Program-made: the position numbers and the translations under genes
Part shown: positions 7,437 to 15,800 of the stretch, one piece after another
Position numbering within the stretch: the first letter of the stretch is position 1
Layout of the letters: each line of letters opens with the position of its first letter
NCBI GenBank assembly: GCA_035702985.1
Contig: DASSZD010000085.1
Coordinates: 1 to 28,918, forward strand
DNA length: 28,918 nt
Reading direction: 5' to 3'
Source: JAKAXG01 sp035702985
Lineage (GTDB): Bacteria > Actinomycetota > Acidimicrobiia > Acidimicrobiales > Palsa-688
Notes under the pieces: generated by a model
The model's database searches: none
The model's input: only the letters and a program-made list of their open reading frames with translations
Told to the model about the DNA's origin: nothing

Positions 7437-8318
7437 GTGAGCGAGGAGGAGACGGTCCTGTTGGTGGTCCGGGTACCGGGGACCGGGCGCGGGACGGGTG
7501 GCACCCCGGAACCCGAGGATGTCGAGATGGCTGCGGCGGCGCTGTGGGCCGAGGGGGCCACCGCCGTCGAGATCCGGGACGAGGCCGAAGGCACCACACT
7601 GATCGCCGGCTACCCCACCGCCGACGCGGCCCGCACCGTGGCCCGGCGGCTGAGCGGCGGCCTGGACGCCCGGGTGGAAGCCGTCACCGACACCGCATGG
7701 CAGGACGCCTGGCGGGCGTGGGTCCACCCGGTGCCGGTCGGCCGCAGCCTGATGGTCGTGCCGTCCTGGCGTGCGGTCCCGGTCGACTCCGGCCGTATCA
7801 GCCTGGAGATCGACCCCGGCGCGTGCTTCGGCAGCGGCACCCACGCCAGCACCCGCGTGCTGCTCGCCTGGATGGACGGCCACCCGCCGTCGGGGGCCGA
7901 GGTGCTCGATGTGGGCACCGGGTCGGGGATCCTGGCCGTGGCGGCCGCCCGGCTGGGCGCCCGGCGGGTCACGGCGGTGGACGTCGACCCCGCCGCCGTC
8001 GAGGTCACCGCGGCCAACGCCGCCCGCAACCGGGTGACCGACCTGGTCGAGGTGTCCACCACCCCGGTGGCCGACCTGGCCGACGGGTGCGCCGACCTGG
8101 TGCTGGTCAACGTGACCGCCGCAACCCACGCCCTGCTCGGCACGCACTGCGCCCGCGCCGCCCGCCCGGGCGGAACCGTGGCCGTGGCCGGGCTGCTGCC
8201 CGGCCAGTGGCAGCACGTGGCCGGGGCCTACGGCGGCCTGGACGAGGTGGAGCAGCTCAGCCTCGACGGGTGGGAGGGGGCGGTGCTGCGGAAGCCGGTC
8301 GGCCAGCGGCCGCGCTAG
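7437..8318 (+). CDS. prmA: Ribosomal protein L11 methyltransferase-like SAM-dependent methyltransferase
   Basis: 293 residues from GTG 7437. PrmA trimethylates lysines and the N-terminus of ribosomal protein L11. The N-terminal domain (about 1-95) is followed by the linker WQDAWRAWVHPVPVGRSLMV and the family signature EIDPGACFGSGTHAST. The SAM-binding motif I VLDVGTGSGILAVAA lies near residues 156-170, with VTAVDVDPAAVEVTAANAARN after it. The later motif reads LVLVNVTAATH, where classical PrmA has an N-I-x-A type sequence. That deviation and the absence of ribosomal or dnaJ neighbours leave some doubt about L11 as the substrate, but the family assignment is clear. Confidence 0.88.
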   Translation: MSEEETVLLVVRVPGTGRGTGGTPEPEDVEMAAAALWAEGATAVEIRDEAEGTTLIAGYPTADAARTVARRLSGGLDARVEAVTDTAWQDAWRAWVHPVPVGRSLMVVPSWRAVPVDSGRISLEIDPGACFGSGTHASTRVLLAWMDGHPPSGAEVLDVGTGSGILAVAAARLGARRVTAVDVDPAAVEVTAANAARNRVTDLVEVSTTPVADLADGCADLVLVNVTAATHALLGTHCARAARPGGTVAVAGLLPGQWQHVAGAYGGLDEVEQLSLDGWEGAVLRKPVGQRPR

Positions 8319-8359
8319 CGGTTGCGGCCCGTGGCATGCTGGCCTGCGTGCCCGCCCCG

Positions 8360-8821
8360 ATGAACGAGAACCTGGCTCCTCTGGCTGCGCTGATCGGTAC
8401 CTGGTCGGGTCGGGGCCACGGCCAGTATCCGACCATCGAACCGTTCGACTACGAGGAGCACGTGACCTTCACCGACGTGGGGCGCCCGTTCCTGGCCTAC
8501 ACGCAGCGCACGTCCCATCTCGAGGATGGGCGGCCGCTGCACTCGGAGGTCGGGTACTGGAGGCTCCCCCGGCCCGGGTGGGTGGAGGTGGTGCTGGCCC
8601 ACCCCACGGGCGTCGCCGAGGTGACCGAGGGCGAGGTGTCGGGGTCGGCGATCCGGCTGCGCTCGACGTCGGTGACCGGCACCGGGACCGCCAAGGAGGT
8701 CACGGCCCTGGAGCGGGATTTCGACATCTCGGCGGACCGGCTCCGTTACTCGGTGCGTATGGCCGCGGTGGGCCTACCGCTCACCCACCACCTGGCGGCT
8801 GAGCTGCACCGGGTGGGGTGA
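8360..8821 (+). CDS. Heme-binding beta-barrel nitrobindin-like protein (THAP4 C-terminal-like)
   Basis: 153 residues forming a ten-stranded lipocalin-like barrel that binds ferric heme; family members scavenge NO or isomerise peroxynitrite. The N-terminal signature GTWSGRGHGQYPTI (13-26) and the following FDYEEHVTF, the PFLAYTQRT strand, GRPLHSEVGYWRL, VVLAHPTGVAEV and the C-terminal HHLAAELHR are all present. His144 matches the proximal heme ligand. It closely recalls the mycobacterial nitrobindins. ATG 8360 is used because it places the signature at the usual distance; GTG 8348 and ATG 8336 are alternatives. It follows prmA by 41 bp on the same strand and is convergent with dapD with 11 bp between stops. 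With the hemerythrin-like and Ric genes it adds to an NO/iron theme. Confidence 0.88.
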   Translation: MNENLAPLAALIGTWSGRGHGQYPTIEPFDYEEHVTFTDVGRPFLAYTQRTSHLEDGRPLHSEVGYWRLPRPGWVEVVLAHPTGVAEVTEGEVSGSAIRLRSTSVTGTGTAKEVTALERDFDISADRLRYSVRMAAVGLPLTHHLAAELHRVG

Positions 8822-8832
8822 CCGGGCCGTCC

Positions 8833-9777
8833 CTACGTCGGCTTGTGCAGGTCCGTGTTCAGCCCGGACCAGCTGCCCTCCCGTCGGCGCACCTCGACCA
8901 CCCCGGTGGTGCTGTTGCGCCAGAAGAGCAGTCCCGGCTCGCCTGAGAGCTCGCGGGCCCGCTGCACCTTCCCGTCCGGCCAGGTGACCTTGGTGCCGGC
9001 CGTGACGTAGCACCCGGCCTCCACCACGCACCCGTCGCCGAGGGAGATGCCGATGCCGGCGTTGGCCCCGATCAGGCAGTCCCGTCCGACGGTCACCACC
9101 TCGGTGCCACCGCCCGAGAGCGTCCCCATGATCGACGCCCCCCCGCCGATGTCGGAGCCCTCGCCCACCACCACGCCCTGGCTGATACGCCCCTCCACCA
9201 TCGACGCCCCGAGGGTGCCGGCGTTGAAGTTGACGAAGCCCTCGTGCATGACCACCGTCCCCGGGGCCAGGTGGGCGCCCAGGCGGACCCGGTCGGCGTC
9301 GGCGATGCGGACCCCGTCGGGCACGACGTAGTCGACCATCCGGGGGAACCGGTCGACCGACCACACCGTGAGCCACCCGCCGGTGTGGCGGGCCCGGGCC
9401 CGCACCTCGTCCACGGCGGAGGGGTTGACCGGGCCCCGGTCGGTCCAGGCCACCACGGGCAGCACCGCGAAGATGCCGTCGAGGTTGACCGAGCGGGGCG
9501 CAACCAGACGCTTCGACAGGAGGTGCAGCCTGAGATACCCGTCGGCGGCGTCGGCCGGGGCGGCGTCGAGGTCGATGACCCTCTCGATCACCGACGTGGT
9601 GGTGGCCCGTACCGGGTCGTCGGCCGGGGCGGCGGACACCCGGCCGGCAGCCGGCTCGCCCAGCCCGCACTCCGGGTACCAGACGTCCAGCACCGTCTCC
9701 GTCTGGTCGATGGTGGCCCAACCGCGGCCCCAGGCCTGTCGACTGGCGGACGCTGGATCCTGGCGCATCCCGGTCAA
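8833..9777 (-). CDS. dapD: 2,3,4,5-tetrahydropyridine-2,6-dicarboxylate N-succinyltransferase (actinobacterial type)
   Basis: 314 residues. DapD transfers succinyl from succinyl-CoA to tetrahydrodipicolinate in the succinylase branch of lysine and meso-diaminopimelate synthesis in the cytoplasm, as a trimer. The N-terminal domain (about 1-160) includes ETVLDVWYPECGLGEP and DGYLRLHLLSKRLVAPRSVN. The left-handed beta-helix, about 165-265, shows hexapeptide repeats such as MHEGFVNFNAGTLGASMVEGR, VVVGEGSDIGGGASIMGTLSGGG and LIGANAGIGISLGDGCVVEAGCYV. The C-terminal RNSTTGVVEVRRR strand closes it. Length and layout match the mycobacterial type. It is 39 bp downstream of the hemerythrin-like gene on the same strand; no other lysine gene is close by. 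Confidence 0.95.
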   Translation of the reverse strand: MTGMRQDPASASRQAWGRGWATIDQTETVLDVWYPECGLGEPAAGRVSAAPADDPVRATTTSVIERVIDLDAAPADAADGYLRLHLLSKRLVAPRSVNLDGIFAVLPVVAWTDRGPVNPSAVDEVRARARHTGGWLTVWSVDRFPRMVDYVVPDGVRIADADRVRLGAHLAPGTVVMHEGFVNFNAGTLGASMVEGRISQGVVVGEGSDIGGGASIMGTLSGGGTEVVTVGRDCLIGANAGIGISLGDGCVVEAGCYVTAGTKVTWPDGKVQRARELSGEPGLLFWRNSTTGVVEVRRREGSWSGLNTDLHKPT

Positions 9778-9816
9778 CCTAGCCCGACCGACGGGGCCGG
9801 GGTCACGACCGCACGG

Positions 9817-10311
9817 TCACCCCCTCCGGGCCCGGTCGTCCGGGTGGACCCGGTCGCGCAGGTGGTCGGCGACGCTGGCGACGTCCTCGGCCAGCTCGCC
9901 TCTCGGACCGCCCTCGGCGAGCTGCGGGTGGGCGTGCGTGGGGGCGCCCCCGATGCTGAGCGGGACCGTCTCCATCGGGGCGCGCAGGTCCTCGGCCGGG
10001 ATCAGGCCCCTCAGGCGGGCGAACAGGTCCTCCTGCTGGGCCGCGTGGTCGCCGATCGCCTCCATCAACCGTTCCTGCTCGAGGGGGGTGGGGTCGGCCT
10101 CGACGGCGGCCAGGCGGTCCTCCAGCCGCCGTTCCTGGCGGCGCAGCTCCGCCACGACGGCCTCGCCACCCGCCACCCGGTGACGGATGACCGGGTAGAG
10201 CAGGTCCCGCTCCACGCTCAGGTGCTGCGACACCCGGGCCACTCCCGGGGCGCCGGCCAGCAGCAGCTGGTGGTCGGCGGACAGCAGGTCGAGCAGGTCC
10301 AGATCAGGCAC
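9817..10311 (-). CDS. Hemerythrin-like (HHE) domain protein
   Basis: 164 residues, mostly helical. A four-helix hemerythrin bundle with candidate iron ligands His14 (LLSADHQLL), His30 and Glu34 (VSQHLSVERDLLYPVI), His44, His89 and Glu94 (IGDHAAQQEDLF). The spacing fits the HHE pattern H...HxxxE...H...HxxxxE. The last 50 residues are less ordered and rich in Gly, Pro and charged residues. Such proteins bind a diiron centre and sense or bind O2, NO or handle iron; the role is not known here. The gene is divergent from the TauE/SafE-type permease and 39 bp upstream of dapD on the same strand. Confidence 0.85.
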   Translation of the reverse strand: MPDLDLLDLLSADHQLLLAGAPGVARVSQHLSVERDLLYPVIRHRVAGGEAVVAELRRQERRLEDRLAAVEADPTPLEQERLMEAIGDHAAQQEDLFARLRGLIPAEDLRAPMETVPLSIGGAPTHAHPQLAEGGPRGELAEDVASVADHLRDRVHPDDRARRG

Positions 10312-10412
10312 AGCGCGGACGGTAGGCCGGGATCGCCTCCAAGGCCGGTGCCGTTCGGCCCCTTTTCCAGCCGAGTGGTGGGCCGTCGGGGTCCTGCTGT
10401 TGAGTGGGGCCC

Positions 10413-11174
10413 GTGAGCGAGGCGGTACATCTGGGGCTGCTGGTGGCCACCGGGGCCGGCGCCGGCCTGACCGGCGCGGTGGCGGGCGTGGCCTCGCTCG
10501 TGGTGTATCCCGGGTTGCTGGCCTTCGGCCTGCCGCCCGTGGCGGCCAATGTCACCGGGACGGTGGCCAACGTGTTCGGCGGTATCGGGGCGTCCGTCGG
10601 TTCCCGACCGGAGCTGGTGGGCCAGCGGCACCGGGTCCGACGGCTGGCCCTGGTGCTCACCGCAGGCAGCGCGCTGGGCGCGGCCGTGCTGCTGTCCACT
10701 CCGCCGGGGCTGTTCACCCGCATCGTCCCCGTGTTCATCGGGGCCGCCTCCCTCGCCGTGTTCCTGCGCCCCCGCCCCCACCCGGCGGAAGGCGAGGGGG
10801 CCCCGGTGAGGCGCGACCCGCGCCGCCTGGACGTGTCCAGCTTCCTGCTGGGGATGTACGCCGGCTATTTCGGCGCAGCCGCCGGCACCGCCATGGTGGC
10901 CATCCTGCTGTACCTGACCGGCGAGACGGTGGCCCGGGCCAACGGCGTCAAGAACGTCATCCTGATGTTCGCCAACGCTGTGGCCGCTGTCACCTTCGCC
11001 GTGTTCGGACCGGTCAGCTGGCACACGGTGGTCCCGGTGGCGGTCGGCTTCCTCATCGGAGGGCGCCTGGGGCCGCCGGTGGTCCGCCGGATGCCGGTCG
11101 CCGTCCTGCGTCCGGTCATCGCCGTGTGCGGTCTGGCGCTGGCCGTCCGGCTGGGCCTGACGGCCTGGCGGTGA
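10413..11174 (+). CDS. TSUP-family (TauE/SafE-like) membrane permease
   Basis: About 253 residues with eight hydrophobic segments. The first repeat opens with LVATGAGAGLTGAVAGVASLVVYPGLLAFGL and has the AANVTGTVANVFGGIGA motif; the second half repeats the pattern as FLLGMYAGYFGAAAGTAMVAILLYL and GVKNVILMFANAVAAVTFAVFG. This internal duplication and the N-x-T/N-x-x-F pattern identify the family, which exports or imports sulfite, sulfoacetate or other sulfur and organic anions. The substrate is unknown. GTG 10413 is used; GTG 10404 is three codons upstream. It is divergent from the hemerythrin-like gene and convergent, 9 bp apart, with the Lrp-type regulator. Confidence 0.9.
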   Translation: MSEAVHLGLLVATGAGAGLTGAVAGVASLVVYPGLLAFGLPPVAANVTGTVANVFGGIGASVGSRPELVGQRHRVRRLALVLTAGSALGAAVLLSTPPGLFTRIVPVFIGAASLAVFLRPRPHPAEGEGAPVRRDPRRLDVSSFLLGMYAGYFGAAAGTAMVAILLYLTGETVARANGVKNVILMFANAVAAVTFAVFGPVSWHTVVPVAVGFLIGGRLGPPVVRRMPVAVLRPVIAVCGLALAVRLGLTAWR

Positions 11175-11183
11175 GCGACGCGC

Positions 11184-11651
11184 TCACCGGAGCTCCGGCC
11201 GCGAGGAGTGGTGCCACCACGACTCCATGACCATCAGCGTCTTGGTGCCGATCACCTTGCCGCCCCGCCGCAGCGTCTCGATGGTCCGGCGCAGCCCCTC
11301 CGGTCCGTCCACCCGCAGCCACACCACCGCGTCGGGGTCGCCGGCGGTCACGAAGGTGGCCATCGCCTCGGGCAGGTCGGCCAGAGCAGCCCGGATCTCC
11401 TCGACGCTGGCGTTTCCCGAGAAGCGGAGCTCGGTGAACGCCTCGAGCGTGCGGCCCACCTGGCGGTGGTCCACGATGGCCGTGTAGCCGGTGATGACGC
11501 CGCTGGACTCCAGGCGGTCCACCCGTCGCTTGACCGCAGAGGTGGACAGGCCGATGCGCTGGCCGATGTCCGACAGGCTGCGCCGCCCGTCCGCCTGCAG
11601 CAGATCCAGGATCTGCCAGTCGATCTGGTCCAGCTCGGTCCGGCCCGGCAC
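11184..11651 (-). CDS. Lrp/AsnC family transcriptional regulator
   Basis: 155 residues from GTG 11651, the usual length; the frame stays open 25 codons further, but that extension crosses the operator-like repeats. The N-terminal helix-turn-helix domain (about 6-60) reads LDQIDWQILDLLQADGRRS, then LSDIGQRIGLSTSAVKRRVDRLE and VITGYTAIVD. The RAM effector-binding domain (about 68-150) has the EAFTELRFSG strand and the VTAGDPDAVVWLRVDG core. Regulators of this kind sense amino acids as octamers or dimers. It is divergent from an amino-acid dehydrogenase/indolepyruvate oxidoreductase operon and probably controls it, along with itself; this is inferred from position and from the half-site array between them. 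Confidence 0.92.
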   Translation of the reverse strand: MPGRTELDQIDWQILDLLQADGRRSLSDIGQRIGLSTSAVKRRVDRLESSGVITGYTAIVDHRQVGRTLEAFTELRFSGNASVEEIRAALADLPEAMATFVTAGDPDAVVWLRVDGPEGLRRTIETLRRGGKVIGTKTLMVMESWWHHSSRPELR

Positions 11652-11665
11652 GGGGGTCAGCCTAC

Positions 11666-11741
11666 CGCAAGGACATTGCGTGAGACGGGCGTCACACCGC
11701 AAAGCCTTGCCGAATGCGCTGCGCAATGTTGAGGACTTGCC
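11666..11741. promoter_or_regulatory. Operator-like array of CGCAA/TTGC half-sites
   Basis: Between the regulator and the dehydrogenase lie CGCAA at 11666, 11698 and 11722, and TTGC at 11676, 11707 and 11737. The first pair forms a perfect dyad CGCAA-GGACA-TTGCG (11666-11680). The second pair is CGCAA-AGCC-TTGCC (11698-11711). The third has the two arms 10 bp apart. Multiple spaced sites are typical for Lrp/AsnC proteins, which wrap DNA. The repeats are seen directly; binding by the adjacent regulator is inferred. Confidence 0.6.
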
Positions 11742-11786
11742 GTGACGGTCGGGTATGCGTGGTTATGTCGTGGGCATCACGGACCT

Positions 11787-11793
11787 GGGGAGG
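11787..11793 (+). promoter_or_regulatory. Ribosome binding site fixing the dehydrogenase start
   Basis: GGGGAGG is followed by five bases and then ATG at 11799. The frame is open 19 codons further upstream, through the operator-like array; this strong site favours the ATG at 11799. Confidence 0.75.
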
Positions 11794-11798
11794 CACAG

Positions 11799-12818
11799 AT
11801 GATCAACCAGCCGATTCGGCACTCGGAGATGGTGGCGGTGTGCCACGACCGTCGCACCGGCACCCGCGCCGTCATAGCCATCGACGACGCCACCTGCGGG
11901 CCCGGCCTGGGCGGGGTGCGCTGGGCCGGCTACCCGAGCGAGCAGGCCGCGGTGAGCGAGGCCCAGCGGCTGGCCGCCGGCATGACCCTCAAGCATGCAT
12001 CCGCCGGGCTCCCCTACGGCGGGGCCAAGTCCGTGATCTTCGAGACGGCCACCGACGACCGGGTGGAGGTCATGCGGGCTTTCGGGCGCTTCGTGGCCCG
12101 GCTGGGCGGCGCCTACATCCCCGGCGTGGACATGGGCACCAAGGTCGAGGACCTGGCCGTGCTGCGACCGACGGTCGACGTCTCCTGCGATGAGGAGGAC
12201 CCGTCCCCGGCCACGGCCATGGGGGTCTACCACGCCATCCGGGCGGCCACCGGGGCGGTGTTCGGCTCCGATCTGGCCGGCCGGAGGGTGGCCATCCAGG
12301 GCGTGGGCCACGTCGGGGCCGCCCTGGCCGACCTGGTCGCCCGCGACGGGGCCGAGGTGATCGTGGCCGACGTCGACGGCGAGCGGGCCGACCGCGTGGC
12401 CAGGTCGGTGGGTGGCCGGGTGACGGCCGTGGAGGACATCCTCACCTGCCCGAGCGACGTGTTCGCCCCCTGCGCCTCGGCCCGCATAATCGACGAGCAG
12501 AACATGGCCGGGCTGGGGGCCCGCATAGTGGCCGGCGCCGCCAACGACACCCTGTCGTCGCGGGGGTGCGCCAAGCTGCTGGCCGACCGGGACGTGACCT
12601 ACGTCCCCGACTTCGTCGCCAACGCCGGCGGGGTGATCCACATCCACGCGCTGCGCAGCGGCTGGGACGCCGACCGGCTGTCCGCGGAGCTGTCCGCCAT
12701 CGGCGACCGGGTGACCCAGATCCTGACCGCGGCCGGGTCCCGGGGCGTCACCCCGCTGGAGGTGGCGGAGCAGCTGGCATCCGAGCGGGTCGGCCATCCG
12801 GTCACCCTGCCCGACTGA
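11799..12818 (+). CDS. Leu/Val/Phe/Glu-type amino-acid dehydrogenase
   Basis: 339 residues. Family members reversibly deaminate an L-amino acid to the 2-oxo acid with NAD(P)+. Domain 1 has the glycine-rich CGPGLGGVRW (33-42), Lys65 (GMTLKHASAG), catalytic Lys77 in LPYGGAKSVI, and Asp111 in YIPGVDMGTKVEDL. The Rossmann domain begins at VAIQGVGHVG (GxGxxG at 168-173) with the acidic ADVD after the second strand, which favours NAD+. Length fits leucine, valine and phenylalanine dehydrogenases rather than the longer glutamate dehydrogenases. The partner gene 3 bp downstream acts on arylpyruvates or branched-chain 2-oxo acids, so phenylalanine, other aromatic or branched-chain amino acids are likely substrates. 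Which one cannot be told from sequence alone. Confidence 0.92.
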   Translation: MINQPIRHSEMVAVCHDRRTGTRAVIAIDDATCGPGLGGVRWAGYPSEQAAVSEAQRLAAGMTLKHASAGLPYGGAKSVIFETATDDRVEVMRAFGRFVARLGGAYIPGVDMGTKVEDLAVLRPTVDVSCDEEDPSPATAMGVYHAIRAATGAVFGSDLAGRRVAIQGVGHVGAALADLVARDGAEVIVADVDGERADRVARSVGGRVTAVEDILTCPSDVFAPCASARIIDEQNMAGLGARIVAGAANDTLSSRGCAKLLADRDVTYVPDFVANAGGVIHIHALRSGWDADRLSAELSAIGDRVTQILTAAGSRGVTPLEVAEQLASERVGHPVTLPD

Positions 12819-12821
12819 ACC

Positions 12822-15800
12822 GTGGCCGACACCCTCACCCGGTCGACGGTGGCCCCGGCCCGCCGGGCCGTATCCCTCGACGACAAGTACCAGGCGGACG
12901 AGGGCCGGGTGTTCATCACCGGGATCCAGGCGCTGATCCGCCTGACTCTCGAACAGCGTCGCCTCGACACCCGGCGCGGCCTGAACACCTCGGTGTTCGT
13001 GAGCGGATACGAGGGCTCACCCCTCGGCGGCCTGGACCTGGAGTTCGGGCGGGCCGCCGGGATCGTCGAGCCCGCCGGGGTGGTGTTCCGGCCCGGGCTC
13101 AACGAGGAGCTGGCCGCCACCGCGGTGGCCGGCACCCAGCTGCTGGACCGGCTGCCCGGGCGGCGGGTGGACGGGGTGACCGGCTTCTGGTACGGCAAGA
13201 ACCCGGGCCTGGACCGGGCCGCCGACGCCATCCGCCATGCCAACACGGCCGGCACCACCCCCCTCGGCGGGGCGGTGGCCTGGATCGGTGACGACCCGAA
13301 CAGCAAGTCCTCCACCATCCCGAGCTCGTGCGAGCCGATGGCCCGCAGCCTCATGACGCCCCTGTTGGCTCCCAGCAGCGTGGCCGAGATCATCGACCTC
13401 GGCCTGCACGCGGTGGCCCTGTCCCGGGCCAGCGGACTGTGGACGGCGTTGAAGATCGTGGCCGACATAGCCGACGCCTCGGCCACCATCGACGTCACCG
13501 GGTTGGGCACCGACGTCCCCGACCCGGATCCGGGCCGCCCTTTTTCCCAGCGGCTGCTGCTCGGACCGCACGCCCTGGACGCCGAGCAGGAGCTGGTGTC
13601 CCAGCGGCTGCAGCGCGCCCTGGACTACGCCCGGACCGCCGAGCTCAACCGGGTGGTGCTCGACTCGCCCCGGGCCCGGATCGGGGTGATCGGCGCCGGC
13701 CTGTCCTTCGCCTCCACCCTGCGGGCCCTGGAGGTGCTCGGGCTCGACGGTGACCGCCACCGGGGCGCCGGTCTGCGGGTCATCCAGATCGGCATGCCCT
13801 GGCCCGTCTCCGGCCCGGAGCTGGCCCGCCTGACCGACGGCCTCGAGGAGGTCATCGTCGTCGAGGACAAGCTGGAGTTCCTCGAGACGGAGCTCAAGGC
13901 GGCCCTCTACGGCCGACCCCACCTTCCGGCTGTCTACGGCAAGACCGGACCTGACGGCCGCCCGTTCCTGCCCGCGCACGGCGTCATCGAAGCCGACGAC
14001 ATCGCCCGGGCCATCGCCGGGCGCCTGCCCGCCGACGTCCTCCCCGAGCAGGCCGGCCGGATGTACCGCCCGGCCCCGACGCCCAGCCCCCGGCGCATCC
14101 CGCTGCGGGTGGACGAAGGACACGAGCAGCTGGCCGCCCGGACCCCGTTCTTCTGCAGCGGCTGTCCCCACAACATCTCCACCCGGGCCGGCGACGACCA
14201 GCTGGTCGGGGTCGGCATCGGCTGCCACGCCATGGTGGCCCTCGACGGGTCGGGGCGGGGCAACCTGACCGGCGTCACCCAGATGGGCGGCGAAGGGGCC
14301 CAGTGGATCGGGATGGCCCCCTTCACCGAGGACCGTCACTTCGTGCAGAACCTGGGCGACGGTACCTTCTTCCACTCCGGCTCCCTGGCCATCCGGGCGG
14401 CGGTGGCCGCCGGGGTCACCATGACCTACAAGCTGCTCTACAACGACGCGGTGGCCATGACCGGCGGCCAGGTGGCCGAGGGCCGCCTGGCGATACCGGA
14501 CCTGACCAGGCTGCTGGCCGTCGAAGGGGTGCAACGCATAGTCGTCACCACCCCCGAGCCGGCCGCCTACAACGGCGTGGAGCTGTCCCCCATCGCCGAG
14601 GTCCGCCACCGCGACGACATCGAGGCGGTGCAGCAGGACCTGGCCGCCCGGACCGGCGTGACGGTCATGATCCACGACGACCGCTGCGCCGCCGAGGAGC
14701 GCCGGCTCCGCAAGCGCGGCCGGCTCACCGCCCCCAAGCGCCGGGTGTGGATCAACCAGAGGGTGTGCGAGGGGTGCGGCGACTGCGCGGCGGCGTCTAG
14801 CTGCATGTCCGTGACCCCGATCGAGACCGAATTCGGGCGCAAGACGGCCATCCACCAGAGCTCCTGCAACCAGGACTTCTCCTGCCTGCAGGGGGACTGC
14901 CCGTCGTTCGTGGTGGTCGACGCCCCGGCCCGGCCGCAACCGCCGGAGCGGGAACTGCCGGTGGAGCTGGCCGCCCCCGCTCCGGCCGACGCCGCCGGCG
15001 ACCGCAGCATCCGGCTGGTGGGCATCGGCGGCACCGGGATCGTCACGGTGGCCCAGATCCTGCAGATGGCCGCCCACATCGAGGGATGGCACGCGGCCGG
15101 CCTGGACCAGACCGGCCTGTCGCAGAAGGGCGGCCCGGTGGTGTCCGACGTCCGGCTGTCCCGCTCCAGCTGGGAGGGTTCGCTGCGGGCCACCGAAGGC
15201 TCCCTGGACGCCCTCCTGGCCTTCGACGGTCTCAACTCGGCCAGCGACACCGTGCTGGCCTCGGCCCGCCCCGGCCACACGGTGGCGGTGGTGAACACCA
15301 CCCCGATGCCCACGGCGGCCATGGTCCGGGACCCCGCGATCGAGTACCGCCCGGACACGGTCCGATACCGGATCGACAGCTGCACTGCGGCCGAGCGCAA
15401 CGCCCACATCCCGGCCCAGTGGATCGCCGAGCGGCTCTTCGGCGACCACATGCCGGCCAACATGGTCCTGCTCGGGGCCGCCCTGCAGAACGGGGCCGTC
15501 CCGATCAGCGTCGACTCCGTCGAGGCGGCGATCCGGCTCAACGGGGCGGCGGTCGACACCAACCTCACGGCCCTGCGCTGGGGCCGGGCGGCCGCGACCG
15601 ACCCGGGGGCCGTCACGGCCGCCCTGGCCCCGCCGGTGACACCGGCGGAGCCGCTGCCGACAGCCCGGCGCATGCTGTCGGGCTACTCCTTCCCGCCCCC
15701 GCTGATCGAACTCCTGGAGCGCCTGGTCAGCGAGCTCGTCGGCTACCAGGACGCCCGCTACGCCCGCCGCTACCTGCACCAGGTGGCGCAGATCGCCGAG

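Noticed and set aside
7371..8216. Upstream extension of the SCO6745-family frame to 530 codons
   Set aside because: The added part lies antisense to prmA and has shadow composition; the family similarity starts at ATG 7370.
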